From NCBI GenBank assembly GCA_021464415.1, contig CM038464.1:50388783-50452782 (forward strand): a stretch of 64,000 bases of DNA, in the 5' to 3' direction. The notes under the pieces were generated by a model that searched no databases, was not told the DNA's origin, and saw nothing but the letters and a program-made list of their open reading frames with translations. The position numbers and the translations under genes were made by a program. Each line of letters begins with the position of its first letter. The first letter of the stretch is position 1. The DNA is from Lonicera japonica (lineage: Eukaryota; Streptophyta; Magnoliopsida; Dipsacales; Caprifoliaceae). This document shows, piece by piece, positions 1-13,012 of this stretch.

Positions 1-1470
1 GAAGAATCAAGTTGAAGAAACTATTCAAAGCATTCAAAGACTCACATATTCGGTAATTGAGTGTATGCTTAGGATTGATGTAAAGTTTCTTCATTGATTG
101 ATTATATAGCTCATACATATTGAAATATCATTCTTAGATTGATCAAAATCAGTTTGAATCGAAAATCATTTCAAAACATCATTTTGGCAAAAACCGGCTT
201 TGAAATATATTCATATTATATTCAAATGATCATATTTTGAGCTCTCATGAAAATAGGTGTCTTAGGATAATATATTTAACCTATCCCAAGCATCAAAATT
301 GATTTTGGAACTTAATTGCAAAAATGTTTATTTTTCCCTTTCTAAACTCGCTCCGTTTTTGCGCAATTTTGATCTAACGGTTTGTTGGAGGCCTTCCCGG
401 ACTCCAATCATTATGAAATTTTGACAGCGGTTAGATAACACATTATAGTACTTACATACAAAATTTCATCAAGTTCCAACGGCTGGATCGTGAGATATGA
501 TCAAAACAAATCGGGAAAAATTTGCTGTCTGCAGCAATCTATCAAAACAGACTAGCAGAGGGCATCAGTCGACTGATGGCTTTGCTCAGTCGACTGATGG
601 TCACTCAGTCGACTAAGGAGCCTTGCTCAGTCGACTGATGACCTGAATATAGCCGTTGGATTTCGAATATTTTACTATTTTTGGTACAAAACTTCCCCCA
701 AACCTCTCAAACGGCTATATCACTTTTGGGACTATAAATATGACTTCCAAGACTCATTTTACACACCTTGAATCACTCTCATACTCCATACTTCATCTAT
801 CTTCAATATCTAAAGATTCAAGAAATTGTTTTTGATCAATTATTATCATTTGAGCTATATCATCTTGATCAAATAGGATAACTCTAGTGTGAGCTTCAAA
901 TTGTATTCTTTATACACTTGTGAGAGTTATTGTAAATTGGTGTGAATCACTAAACAATTATATTTCATTGTGAGAGGTAAATCTCATAGGAAAAACAAGA
1001 AGGAAAATTCTTGTTTAGTTTTTGTGAAAGGTAAATTTCACAAGGTTAGCAAGAGAGTGTCTTGTGAGAATATTGTGGTCAAGCAATATTTGTAAAGAGT
1101 GTGTGAGACAACAACACTTGTAGTGGTTTGATCTTCACCCGGAAGGAGATTGGAATTAGTGGAAATTCTCGGGGAACTAACCGAGCGCGGACTATGGTTT
1201 GGTAAACCAAAACCGTGTGGACAAAAAGCCTTGGACTTCAAATCGGTTCAATCTTTCTTACTCAATCTCTTTATTATTGATCGTTTTGTTATTGCTTGAG
1301 ATTGCTTAATTATTTTCTCTTATGCTTGATTGTTTATTTGCTTACATTCCTTGATATATTTGTTAAGTAAATTGTTTTACTTAAACTTTTTGAAAAGATT
1401 TTTAAATTCCGCATTTAGTTTTAAAAAACCCTATTCACCCCCTCTAGAGTTGTTTTCCGACCTACAAGTT
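1..1470 (+). mobile_element. LTR of a copia-type retrotransposon, truncated by the window start
   Basis: This stretch reads like the promoter and downstream part of a plant copia LTR. A TATA box (ctataaatatga) lies near 729, a long untranslated run full of short duplicated words (tgtgagag, aaggtaaat) follows, and near 1430-1470 comes the phrase cctattcaccccctctag, which in many plant copia elements closes the region just before the primer-binding site. No gag or pol reading frame follows, so this is a solo or broken LTR. The left end lies outside the window. The family assignment rests on recalled sequence style, not alignment. Confidence 0.55.
568..635 (+). repeat. GTCGAC palindrome array in the LTR upstream of TATA
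   Basis: The palindrome GTCGAC, in the context cagtcgactgatgg, occurs four times starting at 568, 589, 608 and 630. Spacing is 19-22 bp, about two helical turns. The array ends about 95 bp before the TATA box at 729, so it occupies the U3 enhancer position. Confidence 0.8.
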
Positions 1471-2488
1471 CAATACTAGGGACCTCAATAATGTGGCCCA
1501 TAGTTTAGCGCGTTTAGCATTTGGTTAGTTGGGACTCCTGGTTCCCAAATTTAAAGCGTATTTGATGAAAAAGTAAAAATAGTAATAAAAAATATTAAAC
1601 TTATGAGAAGTTAGAGAATGAAATATGTGAAAAAATAAAAAAAGATAACGAATATCTTACCCATTATTCATACTTTTTATTTTATTTTTTCTAATTTCTC
1701 AGAAGTTTAGTAGTGTTTTGAATCATTTATAACCCTATATTTGGATGGAGATTTTTTTTGGGGATTTGAGCAAAAGTTAGTATTTTGAGCGCGGAAAAGT
1801 GGAAATCCACCGTTTGTTAAAATTAGCTAATAATAAGAAATTTTACATGTGATAAATTTGCTAGAATTTGTCTTTTAAAAATTCCAACTTAAAATTCCGT
1901 GGTACGAGGCATTATTCTCCAAATTTCGACTTAAGACAATTGATTGAATTGTAATTCGTGTCATTTTTAAAATTCTACATACAAGACATCCAAACGTAGG
2001 AAATTGCAATTAAAGGAATTTTAAATGATTGAATTGAAAGTTCTATTATCTACAATTCCTACGAATTTTAGAATTATTTCATTCAAACACATGATAGCAC
2101 ATTTTTGTCTATGGACCTTAAAATATTTAAACATATAAATTTGAATTAAGAGAAAACTATTGATAGATGTTTTTTGAGTATGAGCGATGATCATAATATA
2201 CTCCCAGGGATAGGGGAGGAGGCGCTAATCGGCTAAGTGGGGATGTATCATAACTCATTATATTATATGCTGCCATAACAAATTTATTTCAAACTCGCCT
2301 TCAGTGAAAACTAGCCTTTGGAATATGCATGTTGGGAAACTGCACAAGATACATAGCCTAATATTGACAAGCTTTAATAAAGTTATAGGCCCAAGTTTCA
2401 GCCTTTACCTTTATTTGTTGACAATGAAACAACCCAAATTTAAAGAGAGAATTATAAGGGCCCAACTAATAAAAGACATAAAGGTTTC
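1471..2488. other. AT-rich intergenic stretch, no gene seen
   Basis: No coding exon is supported. It holds a degenerate foldback at about 1565-1735, where aagttagag and ctaatttctcagaagtt arms face each other across AT-rich DNA. At 1740-2100 there is a run rich in aattgcaatt and aattcc words resembling old MITE debris, also seen near 22000-22140. Confidence 0.4.
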
Positions 2489-3379
2489 GAGTAAATTACA
2501 CCAGAGGCCATTAAACTATAGAGCTGATTCAATTTACCAACTAAACTATTAATTGTTTCAATTTACTCACTCATTTATTTAATTGTTTCAATTTGCCTAT
2601 TCCATCAAAATTTATTCAAAATATTGACGGAATTAAACGTACCCAATTTGCGTGGGAAGGTAAATTGATTTTTCTGGACCTTCAACATTTCCCTCCATTC
2701 TCTCCAACTAATTAGGCGCCAAAAAAAACACTTGCACGTCATCTGAGGTGGGTTATATTACAATTAAAACACTCCAAAAACTATGAAAAAATAGAGCATC
2801 AAACCTAAGTCCTTCCAAAACCTATAATGAGATGTAAAGCATAAATTAAATCCCGAAATCACTTAAATCTTTGTGCAAAACACTTGTTGATGTTGTAATA
2901 CACTATATTCGGACCACAAAAGAATGGACAAGCGATAGCAACACAGTTAAGTGTTAGCAATAGGGGCTTTTAGTATATAAGAGCTGTAGGGAATTGGTTT
3001 TTTGTAAAATCCTATTTGATTTTTTAATTTTTTATTGTGAAGTCCTATGTGAAGGTTTTAAGGAAGTTTATTGAGGCAAATATATACAAATAAAGCTTTA
3101 AGTGTTTTTTTTGGGAAGCAATGCATGCATAGGCTTTTTTTTGGCAATAAGTGCCTTAGTGGTGACATATATGTATAGGTTGGTTCAAACATACAACACA
3201 GAAGTGGTTCGGGTATGACATAGTGTGAGAATCCGCAAATGCGACCCCAGGTTCTCAGCCTCTGGCTCAGAAGTCTGAAACATCGGAAAGGATTCCTTTG
3301 TTCCATTTGCTTCTATGTGTTAATATTTCCATATCGGGTGTCCCTATATTCTATTTCTAGATGCGAGAGGGTTTGTTCA

Positions 3380-4745
3380 GAGTTGCCATTACGTTTTACG
3401 AGAAAATGGACAAAATAGTTGTGTAAGAGAAAATGTTACAGATAAGCCTTTCTTTACACATTTGTCTACGAAACCAGGATTCTATAGGGTTAGAAAACTA
3501 TGTTACGGATTGGGAAGGTGTTAAGCACCCATTCCGCTCTTTCGGTCTCTAGTAGTCTTATATGTTTATTTTATGTTGAAAAACTTGAATGCTTTTACTG
3601 ACAGTCTATTACTTTTCAAGTGAAGAAAACCCTAACTTCTGGGGAAAGCGGGAGAAGGGATAAAACCTTTGTATTCCGAGATCCAATGTTTTAAAGATGC
3701 AAATACAAGTGACAAAAGTTCGTTTTATTTCAGGGAAAGTTCCCGTATTATTCCTCAGATAATGACGGTTTCTGACTTCTTTTGGAAAAGTTCGGATCTT
3801 GTATCGGGACTAAATTAATATGGAATTAGAACTTTTGAGGGGAGTTCTACCAGACATATCAGAATCTATGAAAGAGATAGGATATACTAGTTTTTTAATT
3901 CCTAAGTAAGTTTTACCGGTCCGGATTTTGAAAACAGGATTTTATTCGGACAATAATGTACTTACTCTTCTGGTTTTGCAAATGATTTTATCAGGGTCTT
4001 TTATTTTGAAAACAGTAGACTATTTGTAACTTGACAATAAGTTTTTCAAATAAAACGTGGATAAAACAACAGAAGTAAAACAAGTACACATATATCTAAT
4101 GTTAAATACGAGAAGAGACTTTCTTTACCTTCCCAACGAGAATAATAATAAGAAAGAAAATATAATATGACAGAGAGATCTCTGGAGATAATAATCTTTT
4201 CCTTCTTTAAATATTTTCGGGATTCGATTCCCAAGACGGAACACGTCGAGTGTCAAGAATAGATTCGATAATTCTTCAGAAATAATACGATAATCAAGAA
4301 TGCTTGATGAAAGACTAGAAAATCAGATATAAGCCAATAATTCTTCAATCCCAAGTTGATGTCCTTGAACCCTTGGGGGTGTTGGCCTATTTATAGTGGT
4401 GGGAAAGGGTATGTCGCGCGACACTTCCCCAAAAGGGGCATGTGTCGAGCGACAATATGTACAACGTTGCACGATAAACGGCTGAAGTGATATTTTTGAT
4501 AGACTGATGTGTCAGAGAGTGGATGGTCTGGTGTCAGATATGTTTGTCGCACGACACAATGGAGTATGTCGCGCGACATACTCTTTTGTTGTGCGACAAA
4601 TCTCCTTAAAAATAGGTTTGTTTGTCCAACAAACCCTTTTGGAGCAGTTTCAGGTGCTCGGGTGGGTCCCGGACTCCCAAAATAATACTTCTCGAAGGTC
4701 GTTAGGGTTCTTGCGGGGGTCACGGATCGGGGTGTCTATATATGG
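3380..4745 (-). mobile_element. Gypsy-type LTR, minus strand, nested
   Basis: Read on the minus strand the block opens near 4742 with tatagacaccccgatccgtg, close to the tgtagacaccc start of many plant Ty3-gypsy LTRs. A TATA box (ctataaatag) lies at 4388-4397 read in reverse. Near 3380-3400 is the phrase atggcaactctgaac, resembling the ggcgactctg phrase at the U5 end of such LTRs. There is no gag or pol. It lies inside the inverted-repeat element at 2489-5789. Boundaries are approximate and the TG/CA ends are degraded. Confidence 0.5.
4412..4598 (-). repeat. TGTCGCGCGACA palindrome array beside the LTR TATA box
   Basis: Five versions of the 12-bp palindrome tgtcgcgcgaca start at 4412, 4443, 4545, 4567 and 4587. 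Two are exact and three have one or two changes. They lie immediately upstream, in minus-strand sense, of the TATA box at 4388-4397. The last three are spaced 20-22 bp. CpG-rich palindromes are striking in this AT-rich DNA and mark a likely U3 control region. Confidence 0.8.
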
Positions 4746-5789
4746 GTTATGACTGGTGGTTTATTTTTGGGTTTGGTTTTGGACAGGGCTTTGATTGCTT
4801 TTTGGTAATAAAGAGGAAGAACATGAGGTTTGGGATGAAAAGGTTCTGGGTCAAGAGGTGGAGGTTTTCAACTTGAGATTTCTAGTGGTGGTTGCAGCTT
4901 GGAGTCACCATAGATAACATAGTAATCAAACTTGCTAGAAGGTTCTCCAAGGAGACCTACTGTGGGATCATTAGCTTCAAAGCGTTCTCCCAACAGATCT
5001 TGAGAGCTTTGAAAACCTTTTTTCTTTCTTCGATTTCTCTTCTTTTCATCTTAATCGTAAAGATCTTCTTCACGATCACGTTCACAAGCATCAAAATAGC
5101 ACATATTGTACCATATGTGACCTGTCTCATCTCTACCTTGATAATAGGGAGATATATATATATATATATGTTTATGAAATGTGGGGTTAGATCAACACTT
5201 AATGAATGTAAAAGGATTGATCTTAATAGTGATATCCCTTAAGTACTCATTTTCATAACATATGCAATAAGCCATAATTTCCTTTATCCTTTTTTGTCTT
5301 TTTTCTTCATTATATATCATTAATCCTATTTAGTATCCTGGGATCAGTTTTCTTGAACACATAACTATGCATATCTAACCAAACCATTACAACATTATAA
5401 AAGCATACAAGAAAATTATCTGTGGATTCTTGCTCTTCTTTCTCACGTATTGTGAAGCCCTAAAACTTTCTCCTTTAATGCCTTGTTTTTTCTTAGCTTT
5501 TGGGAAGTATTTTAATCGTAATATGACCCTCTCACATGATGTGCACGTGTTTTTTTGGCATGCAATTAGTTGGAGAGAAGGAAAGGAAAAGTTTAAGGCA
5601 CAAAAAAAACAATTTTACCCTCCCACACGAGTTGCTTTCGTTTAATTCCTTCAACATTTTGAACGAATTTTGACAGAATGGTTAAATTAAAAAAATTAAA
5701 TAAATGAGTGGGTAAATTGAAACAATTAATAGTTTAGTGGGTAAATTGAAACAACTCAATAGTTTAGTGGTTTCTGGTGTAATTTACTC

Positions 5790-6890
5790 TAAAGTTTTAT
5801 ATCATCCTGCTTTTCATTTATATGTATATATTTTTTCTTATCTTTTGAAGATAAATATATCACTTCTATCTAGTTCACTACTGATTGAGTCCCTTACGCA
5901 TCTCCCACTTTCTCTCTCTCTACTTGTTATTGAATACCCATTAATTTAATTTTTAAATAAATTCTTCTTTATTTAGTTTATTGTATTTTATGTATTTCTT
6001 TTGTGTTACATTTTTTTAATCTTAAAAAAAGTGGTATAATTTTTTTTTGAATAATTATTTTACATGATTAAATAAAAAGGGGCCTCATTTAATTTTCACA
6101 CAAAACTCTTCAAATCATAGGACTAGCCTTACCTTCAGCAATAGTGAAACCTGTGTCCTCTCACTAGTTGAGGGATACGGTGTCCATCATGGTTAGTCCA
6201 AGTTGGTTACTATTAATAAATGTTTTATGTTAGAGTAATATATACAAATGACCCTTAAACTATGGTGCTAGTTTGACTTTGACTTCTCAACTTTAAAAAC
6301 AGTTATTTTAACCTAACAAATTATTGACTGAGTTCCACTTTCATTCTTCCTTCTTCTTTAGCAATTAAACTTGTAAGATAATGGTTATGCATCATGACCA
6401 TTTTTTAAATAGTTTGGTCCAACTACGAAAAACTAATATGTTAGACTAATGAGAGAGAAAGAAAAAAACTAAATAAATAAGAAATACTTAAAAAAGGTAA
6501 AAAAACTGTATTTTTTTAAGAATATTTTAGTTTAAATAAAAAATATTTCTTCTTCTGTCTTTCGCTCTCTCTTGTACTTTTCCTAAATTTTGTCCCTTTC
6601 CTATGAAGAAAAATATGAGTTTTTAGTTGTTAGAGTATAATACTCTTAAATATGGTTAAATGGGATGTACATTATATTTTTTTATATATTTTAATGATCA
6701 AAGTTAACGTAAGGCCAAAGAGGGAGTTCAGTCAATGATTGAGCCCAAAAATTGCATTTCTAGTCCCTTAAATTAAGCTCAATTAGCTTATATTTACTGT
6801 TTAAAACCGAAAATTGTATGTAAATTCAATTTAAGCATGAAAATAAGGAGTTACACTGTATTTCTATGTTAATAAGTCATTTTGCACGCC
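5790..6890. other. AT-rich intergenic stretch with repeat debris
   Basis: No gene is supported. The words gacccttaaactatgg at about 6250 and agtcccttaaattaag at about 6765 face each other and may be remains of another element of the ttaaactat type seen at 2489. The middle is homopolymer-rich. Confidence 0.35.
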
Positions 6891-9180
6891 TAAAGTAATT
6901 AAGTAATTGAGGTTGGATGCAAGGAAGAAGGTTGAATGCGGAAAAGTGTAAGAAGAAAGCTCGTAAAAGAAGTCAATATCCATTTCGAAGCCCAAGACGA
7001 GAAAAACTCCGCACCGCAAACTACCCCCAAAGCACTAGCAAGAAGAGAATAACAAGTCCCCAAGCATAAATGAAGTGAATGCAAGTGTCCAAGAGTGATT
7101 TCAAGAGAAAAGAAACTCAATCGAATCGATTCTGGAAGTTTCCGAGCAAAACTGAGAACTGCCGTAAGAAGTCCAAAATTGTAACTGATCAAAGTTTTTA
7201 TCCATTGAGAATTTAAACAAATCTCCTGAAGTAAAAGTTGTAGATCTTTGAATCACATACTCGTAGGCGAAAATGGTGCTTCAATCGAAATTCGGAGTAG
7301 AAAGTTATGAGCAATAGAAGAAATAGCCAAAAGAAAAAATAATATATAATAAATAAATAAAATAAAATACATGAGGATCAATCCCCACACCAGGATCGAT
7401 CCCCACATGGTGAGGATTGATCCCCACTTCATTTTTCGGCCAGTTTTTTATTTTTAGCTTTTTTTGGCCCGTTTCTTCAAGAATTATTCAAGTCACAACT
7501 TGAGACACCTGTGTACCATATAAAAGGTCATATATCTCATTTTTTAGGGTACGCAATAATTTAGAATCGATTAATAGAGAGGCTAAGAGTACCGTAACTT
7601 TCTTAGGAGCTTTTGCGCTGCATCTGAAGATCGAACTTGAGAGTTTTCTTCTTTAATTTCTTAAAATAATTGTTAGTTTAGTTTGTTTATGATCTTTAGA
7701 GGCTAAAACATCACTATAATCAATGTTCAATTTCATCATTCAATACAATTTTTAATTCAAATTTCAATTGCATTCACGGTAGATCCTAATTTTCTGTTTT
7801 CTTTTAATTCGATTGCTTTTATTTGTTTGTTTGTTCTGATATTCATAAATTAGTTAGTTTAGATCATATATATATATATTCTGGAATCAACCTTAAACCC
7901 ACGTTTTTTGGACTGGTTCTAGAGTTTATAGGTCCGTTTTGTCGGTTTTTCGTCGATTTATGCTTGATTTTTGTTTTTTATTCAAATAGTTTATAGTTTT
8001 TCCATAATATTCATGCGTGATTCATTATTAATCATTAAGAATATAATTTCCCATAATTGTTTTGGTTTAGGTCGATTTTGTTCAATTTTTGTCGGTTTAC
8101 TATTTTTGCCGTGAAATTTTCGTTTTAAATCAGAATTGCAAAATTCCAAAGTCAAAAGTTTTCAAATATGATTTTCTACATTATTAGGTACTTTTTTACT
8201 ATTTTTCATGATCTCTAAACTTATTTTCATGTTTTTTTTAATTATGGCTAGCTAAATCCTTTGTTAGGGGTTTGTAGTAAAAGATGCATAATTAATCTTT
8301 GAATGTAATTCATTCTAAGTTTGAATATGATTTTTTTATTGGTTATATATCACCTACTAAATGAACGAGTTTTTCATTATCTTTTCATATGTTAAAAACA
8401 TGTTTCCATAGGTTAGCTTAAAAGTTTCATTTGATTAAGAACTGTAAAAACGTCGATTCACGAATTTTTGCACCAAAACCCTAACATGGCTGATTTGAGG
8501 AAAGTCTTTATCCTCTTATTAGTTGAGTTAGTTTCTTAAGTGAATTGACTGATTTGGCACTATTTTGGTATTTATTCACATAAGTGCCGAAAAAGTGCCG
8601 ATTTTGACTTTCGGCATTCTTTTTAAGACGGTTTTGCTTTGAATCACGTTCAAACCTTATAGGAATGTCAGGCTACTGATTTTTGAGAAGTTTGATTAAT
8701 TTTAATTTTTTTTGTCATGCACTTGCAATATAGATTTTAAATTACGCTTTTTCAAAGTCAAAAGTTTTACTGTCGAATTTTATTACTCAACGCTAGTCTA
8801 TGTAGTCTTTGTCACGCATGGGCTATCATATATTTGTAATAGTAATATAATTAAATGGTTGGAGAGTCTAGGAGCTGAATCTTAGAGAAAAATCTTTTTT
8901 AAACTTAGATTTCGATTACCCGATTGAACTAGTTTCGTACTCCCTAACAACAGATACCTCTAACATTTGTTTTCCATCATTTTAATTTTATTTGATATTC
9001 ACTTTTATTTAATTAGTGTGTTGTTTTATTTGTTTTATTTATTTTTATTTTATTTGCATGATCTCTTAGTGTATTTAGGAAGTCTTTTTGGTAGATAACT
9101 TGCGCTTGTGGATTTCCTTTACTTTTGTACCATAGGATTAGATTTGTCTTTAGTTTTAATTTAATTATATAATTTTTCCA
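6890..9180 (+). mobile_element. Non-coding LTR retrotransposon remnant (gypsy-like)
   Basis: A TATA motif (atataaaagg, 7518-7526) follows a small direct-repeat array. After it come about 1.5 kb of AT-rich, U5/leader-like sequence, with words such as gattacccgattgaactagtttcg at 8915-8940 that recall the leader of large plant gypsy elements. No gag, pol or integrase frame is present, so it would be a solo LTR with leader or a non-autonomous derivative. Both boundaries are uncertain. Confidence 0.4.
7375..7427 (+). repeat. GGATCGATCCCCAC direct-repeat array upstream of TATA
   Basis: Three near-identical 14-bp units start at 7375 (ggatcaatccccac), 7393 (ggatcgatccccac) and 7414 (ggattgatccccac), 18-21 bp apart. 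The core ggatcgatcc is palindromic. The TATA motif lies about 90 bp downstream, the same arrangement as in the LTR at the window start. Confidence 0.8.
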
Positions 9181-12100
9181 TATGGGATCAATGATTTAAG
9201 CTAACCATTTTCAACAATCTCACCTTGGATTAAACCAGTCCACCTTTGAATCCACCTTAAACTAACACTATTCTACCTGGCTCCACCTAAAAACCATTCT
9301 TAACAATCTCCACCACCTAGACGTATACCTTAATCCACTTTGGACCACCTTTGAACTGTTCATGTAAATCACCACTCAATAATGTCCGCAAGATCGTCCA
9401 CCTTTGATTAATGTACATCTCGAGATACACCTTATTTCACTTTACTCAAGGAACATGCACAATCACCTTGACAGAATCCCGAGTGTATGTAGGCTATAGC
9501 GACTTCACCCCCTGCTTCTTCGAGTCTAACTCCATCATATGTTCCATCGAGTCCAGCTACCGGGATGCTTTTTATAACGACTCATCACCTTAGGCTCACC
9601 GAGTTCTTCTTGACTCCACCAAGTTCAACTACTGGTATTGCTCCACAAGTTTGCAGATTCACCATCAATTTTTGATACAAATTGTTGTGCCCTACCGGCA
9701 CATGGGTCGGGCCCAGGGCTTCAACTAGCCCGCCAGTCCGCCCACATAGTAACGAGACATTTTAAGATAAAACTCCACTGGTGAGGCCCAAAGATATTTA
9801 AGTTAGAGATAATATCGTTATTATGTGCGTAGACCATTGGGCCCAGTTAAAGCCCTGCTCGACCCATGTTCCGATAGGGCACAACAATACGCTCCTCTCT
9901 ATAGCAAGGAGAGACATCTATGCACTCCACTTTCGGAACTTTTATTCATGATGTTGCTTTCACCTTCACGAGGGAGATGTGCAACTAAATTTATACAACA
10001 CCAATAACCACAAAATTAGGAATCTCGATATCCAGGCAAGACAGGTTCATGTTTTTTATTACAAGGAGAGCCTAGCTTCAGTAAAAGAAGGTAGAGTGGA
10101 GAACGATGACATAGTGCAATAAGTACGTTTGTATGCTATCATTCCGGAGATTGAGAGTCGAAGAAATCTAGACTATTAATTTAAAATAAGATGGTTCAGA
10201 TCTTGACAAACGTAAGCACTATTTGTAATAATCTAAGACATCCAATTTTAGACCAACGGTTTAGATATATAATACTTGGAGAATATCATTACCACATTTT
10301 GTGTTAAATTATCTTTGTGACGGCTGTTAATATAATATATATGTTGGGACACAATTTGCTGGTTAATCACGACGCTAGGAAGTCTACCTAGTTGTTAGTG
10401 TGCTTAATTATTTGTTGCTTGTTCTGATCAAAAGTTTAAATGAATAAAAAATATTTGTTGTTTGTACCATGTATCTTTATGTTAAATAGATTTTTCAAAG
10501 TATATTTATAATTATCTAGTTGTACAAAGACTAAGCATATAAAAACTTGGTGTCAAAATATGATCACGAGAGAGTAGTTGGTAGATTTCCCATCCGTTAA
10601 GCCATGTGCCTAGGGCCGAGAGGGTGGGCGGGGGGGGGGGGGGTGTACTAACTTACGCCTCTATTAGGGAGCAACGAGAAACAGATTTTACTTTTTCTTT
10701 TTTTCTGGGTCTCAAAATTTTAGGCAGCTAAGGAAGAGATGGGATTGAGGGCCCAATATCCACCAATTTCACTTTCTCTCGGTGAAACAAATATTTTTAT
10801 TGAATTAATTATTAGTTTACCTAATCATTTTATTTCTTTATGTGTTATAATTAAAAATCATTTTTTAGTTAATTTTGAAAAAATCAACGTACCAAAGATA
10901 TATATATATATATATTTGTTATCGTGAAAAAATGTACATTTTTCAGTTAATTACAAATTGAATTATAGTATTTCCACAAAGAAAATGTTCAAACGAAAAT
11001 GATCATGGTAAGCATAAGAAGGGAAAGTTTAAGGTCATCACAAGCACTTAAAAAAATTGAAGTTTTAGATAAATTAATTATAATAAGTTAATAATTAGAT
11101 TTTTTTTGTGGCAACTACATGACCTGGAGGGATTTAAACACGGATCTTTCGCTAAATAGATTGTCTCTCACAGGATGTAGTGAACCACTAGACTAATCCC
11201 ATAGGGTTAAGTTAAAAAGTAGATGACCATCATGCTTAATTAATAATATTGTTTTATCTACAAATGGGTCAAAATCTCTGAGAACGTTGAGAAAAAGTTG
11301 GAAAATAATATTTTTTTTTTAAATAAGCATCTTTTTTTAATTCTTGTTATTTTAGATCCCGGTCTACTAATTGTTTTTTAAAATGAGATGTTTAACCAAA
11401 TTTATGTTTTGTATGAACCTAAAATTTTCACAAAAGCAAAAAAATTGCAATCCTAAACTTTGTTTTGCATGATGTGTGATTTATTTTTTAAGAAGTTTAT
11501 TTTATGTGACACTCGTGTAACTTTAAAGTAATATTAAATAAACACCAGTAAGTACGTAGTAATCTATTAAAAAAATAGGGGCTGCAAACTTAATTTTGAA
11601 TAATCCAAAAAATTTATAATGTGTTTTTTTTTAATAAGTAGATTTAAATTTGTAACTCGTTGAAATAACTTTGAAATATTTCCAATTAAACACTTAGATG
11701 TAGTAATTTGTTAAAAAAATATGCAATACAAACTTAATTTTGAATGATACCATAAAAATTTAAAATCCAAAATATTTAATATAAAGTTAATGTTGCACTC
11801 CTTTTAAGAGACTTGGGTCAAAGATATACTCTAATAATTTATAAAAATATTATTTTTCGGTATTTTTGCAAACAAATTTCTCACACAAGTCTCATTTTCC
11901 AATATCTCACTTTTTATGACTACTAAGCTAAAGCTAATTATCTTCTATTTGATGTAGGCCAATTTCAAGAGCAAGAAATTGATAGTGCATGTGATACAGG
12001 GTAAAAAAAGTATCCAATATTTTAAGGCAAAATTTAATAACAAAATTCATCTTTTTTCCTAATATAAATAAAAGTAAACTATTAATAATACCTATACTTG

Positions 12101-12389
12101 AGTGAAAAGTGGAAAAATATTAGTGTAGTTGGTATTAATTTTATACATAAACAAATGATTAAACAAACACACAAATTTATATTATATATACATACATATA
12201 TTAGAATATACAGTAGACTTTATATAATCAAGGCCAATGGTTTTTGATCTTATAAATGTGTAAAAGATAAAATATTATATTGTTAAAATTTAAAATATTT
12301 TTTGAATAGTGAATAATAACAGCCTTTTGATACGGATTACGAATTAATATATACATTATAGAGGAAACAGACAAACGAAAGGCATAGAT
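9181..12389. other. Repeat-rich intergenic DNA, no gene seen
   Basis: No conserved reading frame is present. At 9200-9330, read in reverse, aggtgagattgtt and aggtggtggagattgtt occur, which resemble the purine tract before a copia 3' LTR. At 9685-9890, words built on tgtgccctaccggcacatgggtcgg recur in inverted form. There is a G homopolymer interval at about 10630-10643, a short at-repeat near 10898, and near 11110-11205 a piece like other dispersed plant repeats (gatttaaacacggatc, accactagactaatccc). Confidence 0.4.
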
Positions 12390-12392
12390 TAA

Positions 12393-12685
12393 GGCTCCGT
12401 TTGATAACAATATGTAAAATGGAAAGAGAAACACTTGATTTGTAATACAATAGGTTGGAAAATTAGCTAAGGCATGTGATGATACTCATTTTTAGGAGTA
12501 GATGTCCCCCATCCTTCACTATTTTTTATGGGAATTTTTTCTTCTTCAACCCCAAAGAAATTTTTTTAATGGAAAAGCCCAAAAAGTAAAAAGACATCTA
12601 ACCACATTTTTTAACTTATTTTCTAACTTCTCACAAAAATAAACTGTTTTTATTATCATTTTTCATGTTGTTATTAAACGGATCC
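12393..12685. mobile_element. Tourist-like MITE (PIF/Harbinger), 293 bp
   Basis: Terminal inverted repeats are ggctccgtttgataaca at the left and tgttattaaacggatcc at the right. TAA flanks both sides (12390-12392 and 12686-12688), the three-base target duplication of PIF/Harbinger elements. The interior shares phrases with the copies at 41514 and 44027 (aacttctcacaaaaataaa, ggaaaattttcc-like runs). There is no coding capacity, so it would depend on a transposase elsewhere. Confidence 0.8.
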
Positions 12686-13012
12686 TAAATGTATACTTTT
12701 TACGTAAAACACTCGTGGACCACAAAGTGCAAATAGGTGCAGAGATCATTGATAACAAAGCTCGAGTTAAAATGTGTTTTGAATAGGCTAGGTTAGAGTG
12801 GGCTAATTTAAATTTGGCAAGGTAACTAGTGGTTAACATGAATTCATAGGCTGCGTTGAAGCCCTCATGAACCCCTTCGTCTTTCCGTCCTCGATCTCAA
12901 GTGATTGATCTATAGGGTATACCTGTATGGGCAAGATGGTGAAACAAATAAAAATTGATGTCAAACAAAATAACTTAAAAACCAATAACAAGTTTGAGTC
13001 AGCTTTGTAGTA
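12686..13012. repeat. Partial third copy of the duplicated 14.9/33.2-kb word block
   Basis: The run at about 12895-12980 (tcaagtgattgatctatagg, then caaataaaaattgatgtc) resembles 15018-15098 and 33255-33320 (tcaagtgattgctctctagg, then aacaaaaattaatgtcaaac). This region therefore holds a diverged third copy of part of the segment duplicated at 14.4-16.7 and 27.9-35.2 kb. No gene is seen here. Confidence 0.45.

Larger units (their letters stand above)
2489..5789. mobile_element. Inverted-repeat (MULE/MITE-like) element split by an LTR
   Basis: The left arm starts at 2489 with gagtaaattacaccag and the right arm ends at 5789 with ctggtgtaatttactc, its reverse complement. Complementarity continues with gaps for about 150 bp on each side (2489-2640 and 5650-5789) through words such as taaactat and caatttac. 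Flanks aaaggtttc and aaagtttta are similar and could be a decayed 9-bp duplication, which would fit Mutator-type insertion. Much of the interior is an LTR-like block, so the original element was shorter. No transposase is visible. Confidence 0.6.

Noticed and set aside
4391..4723. 110-codon minus-strand frame
   Set aside because: It lies across the LTR palindrome array and has no retroelement motif.
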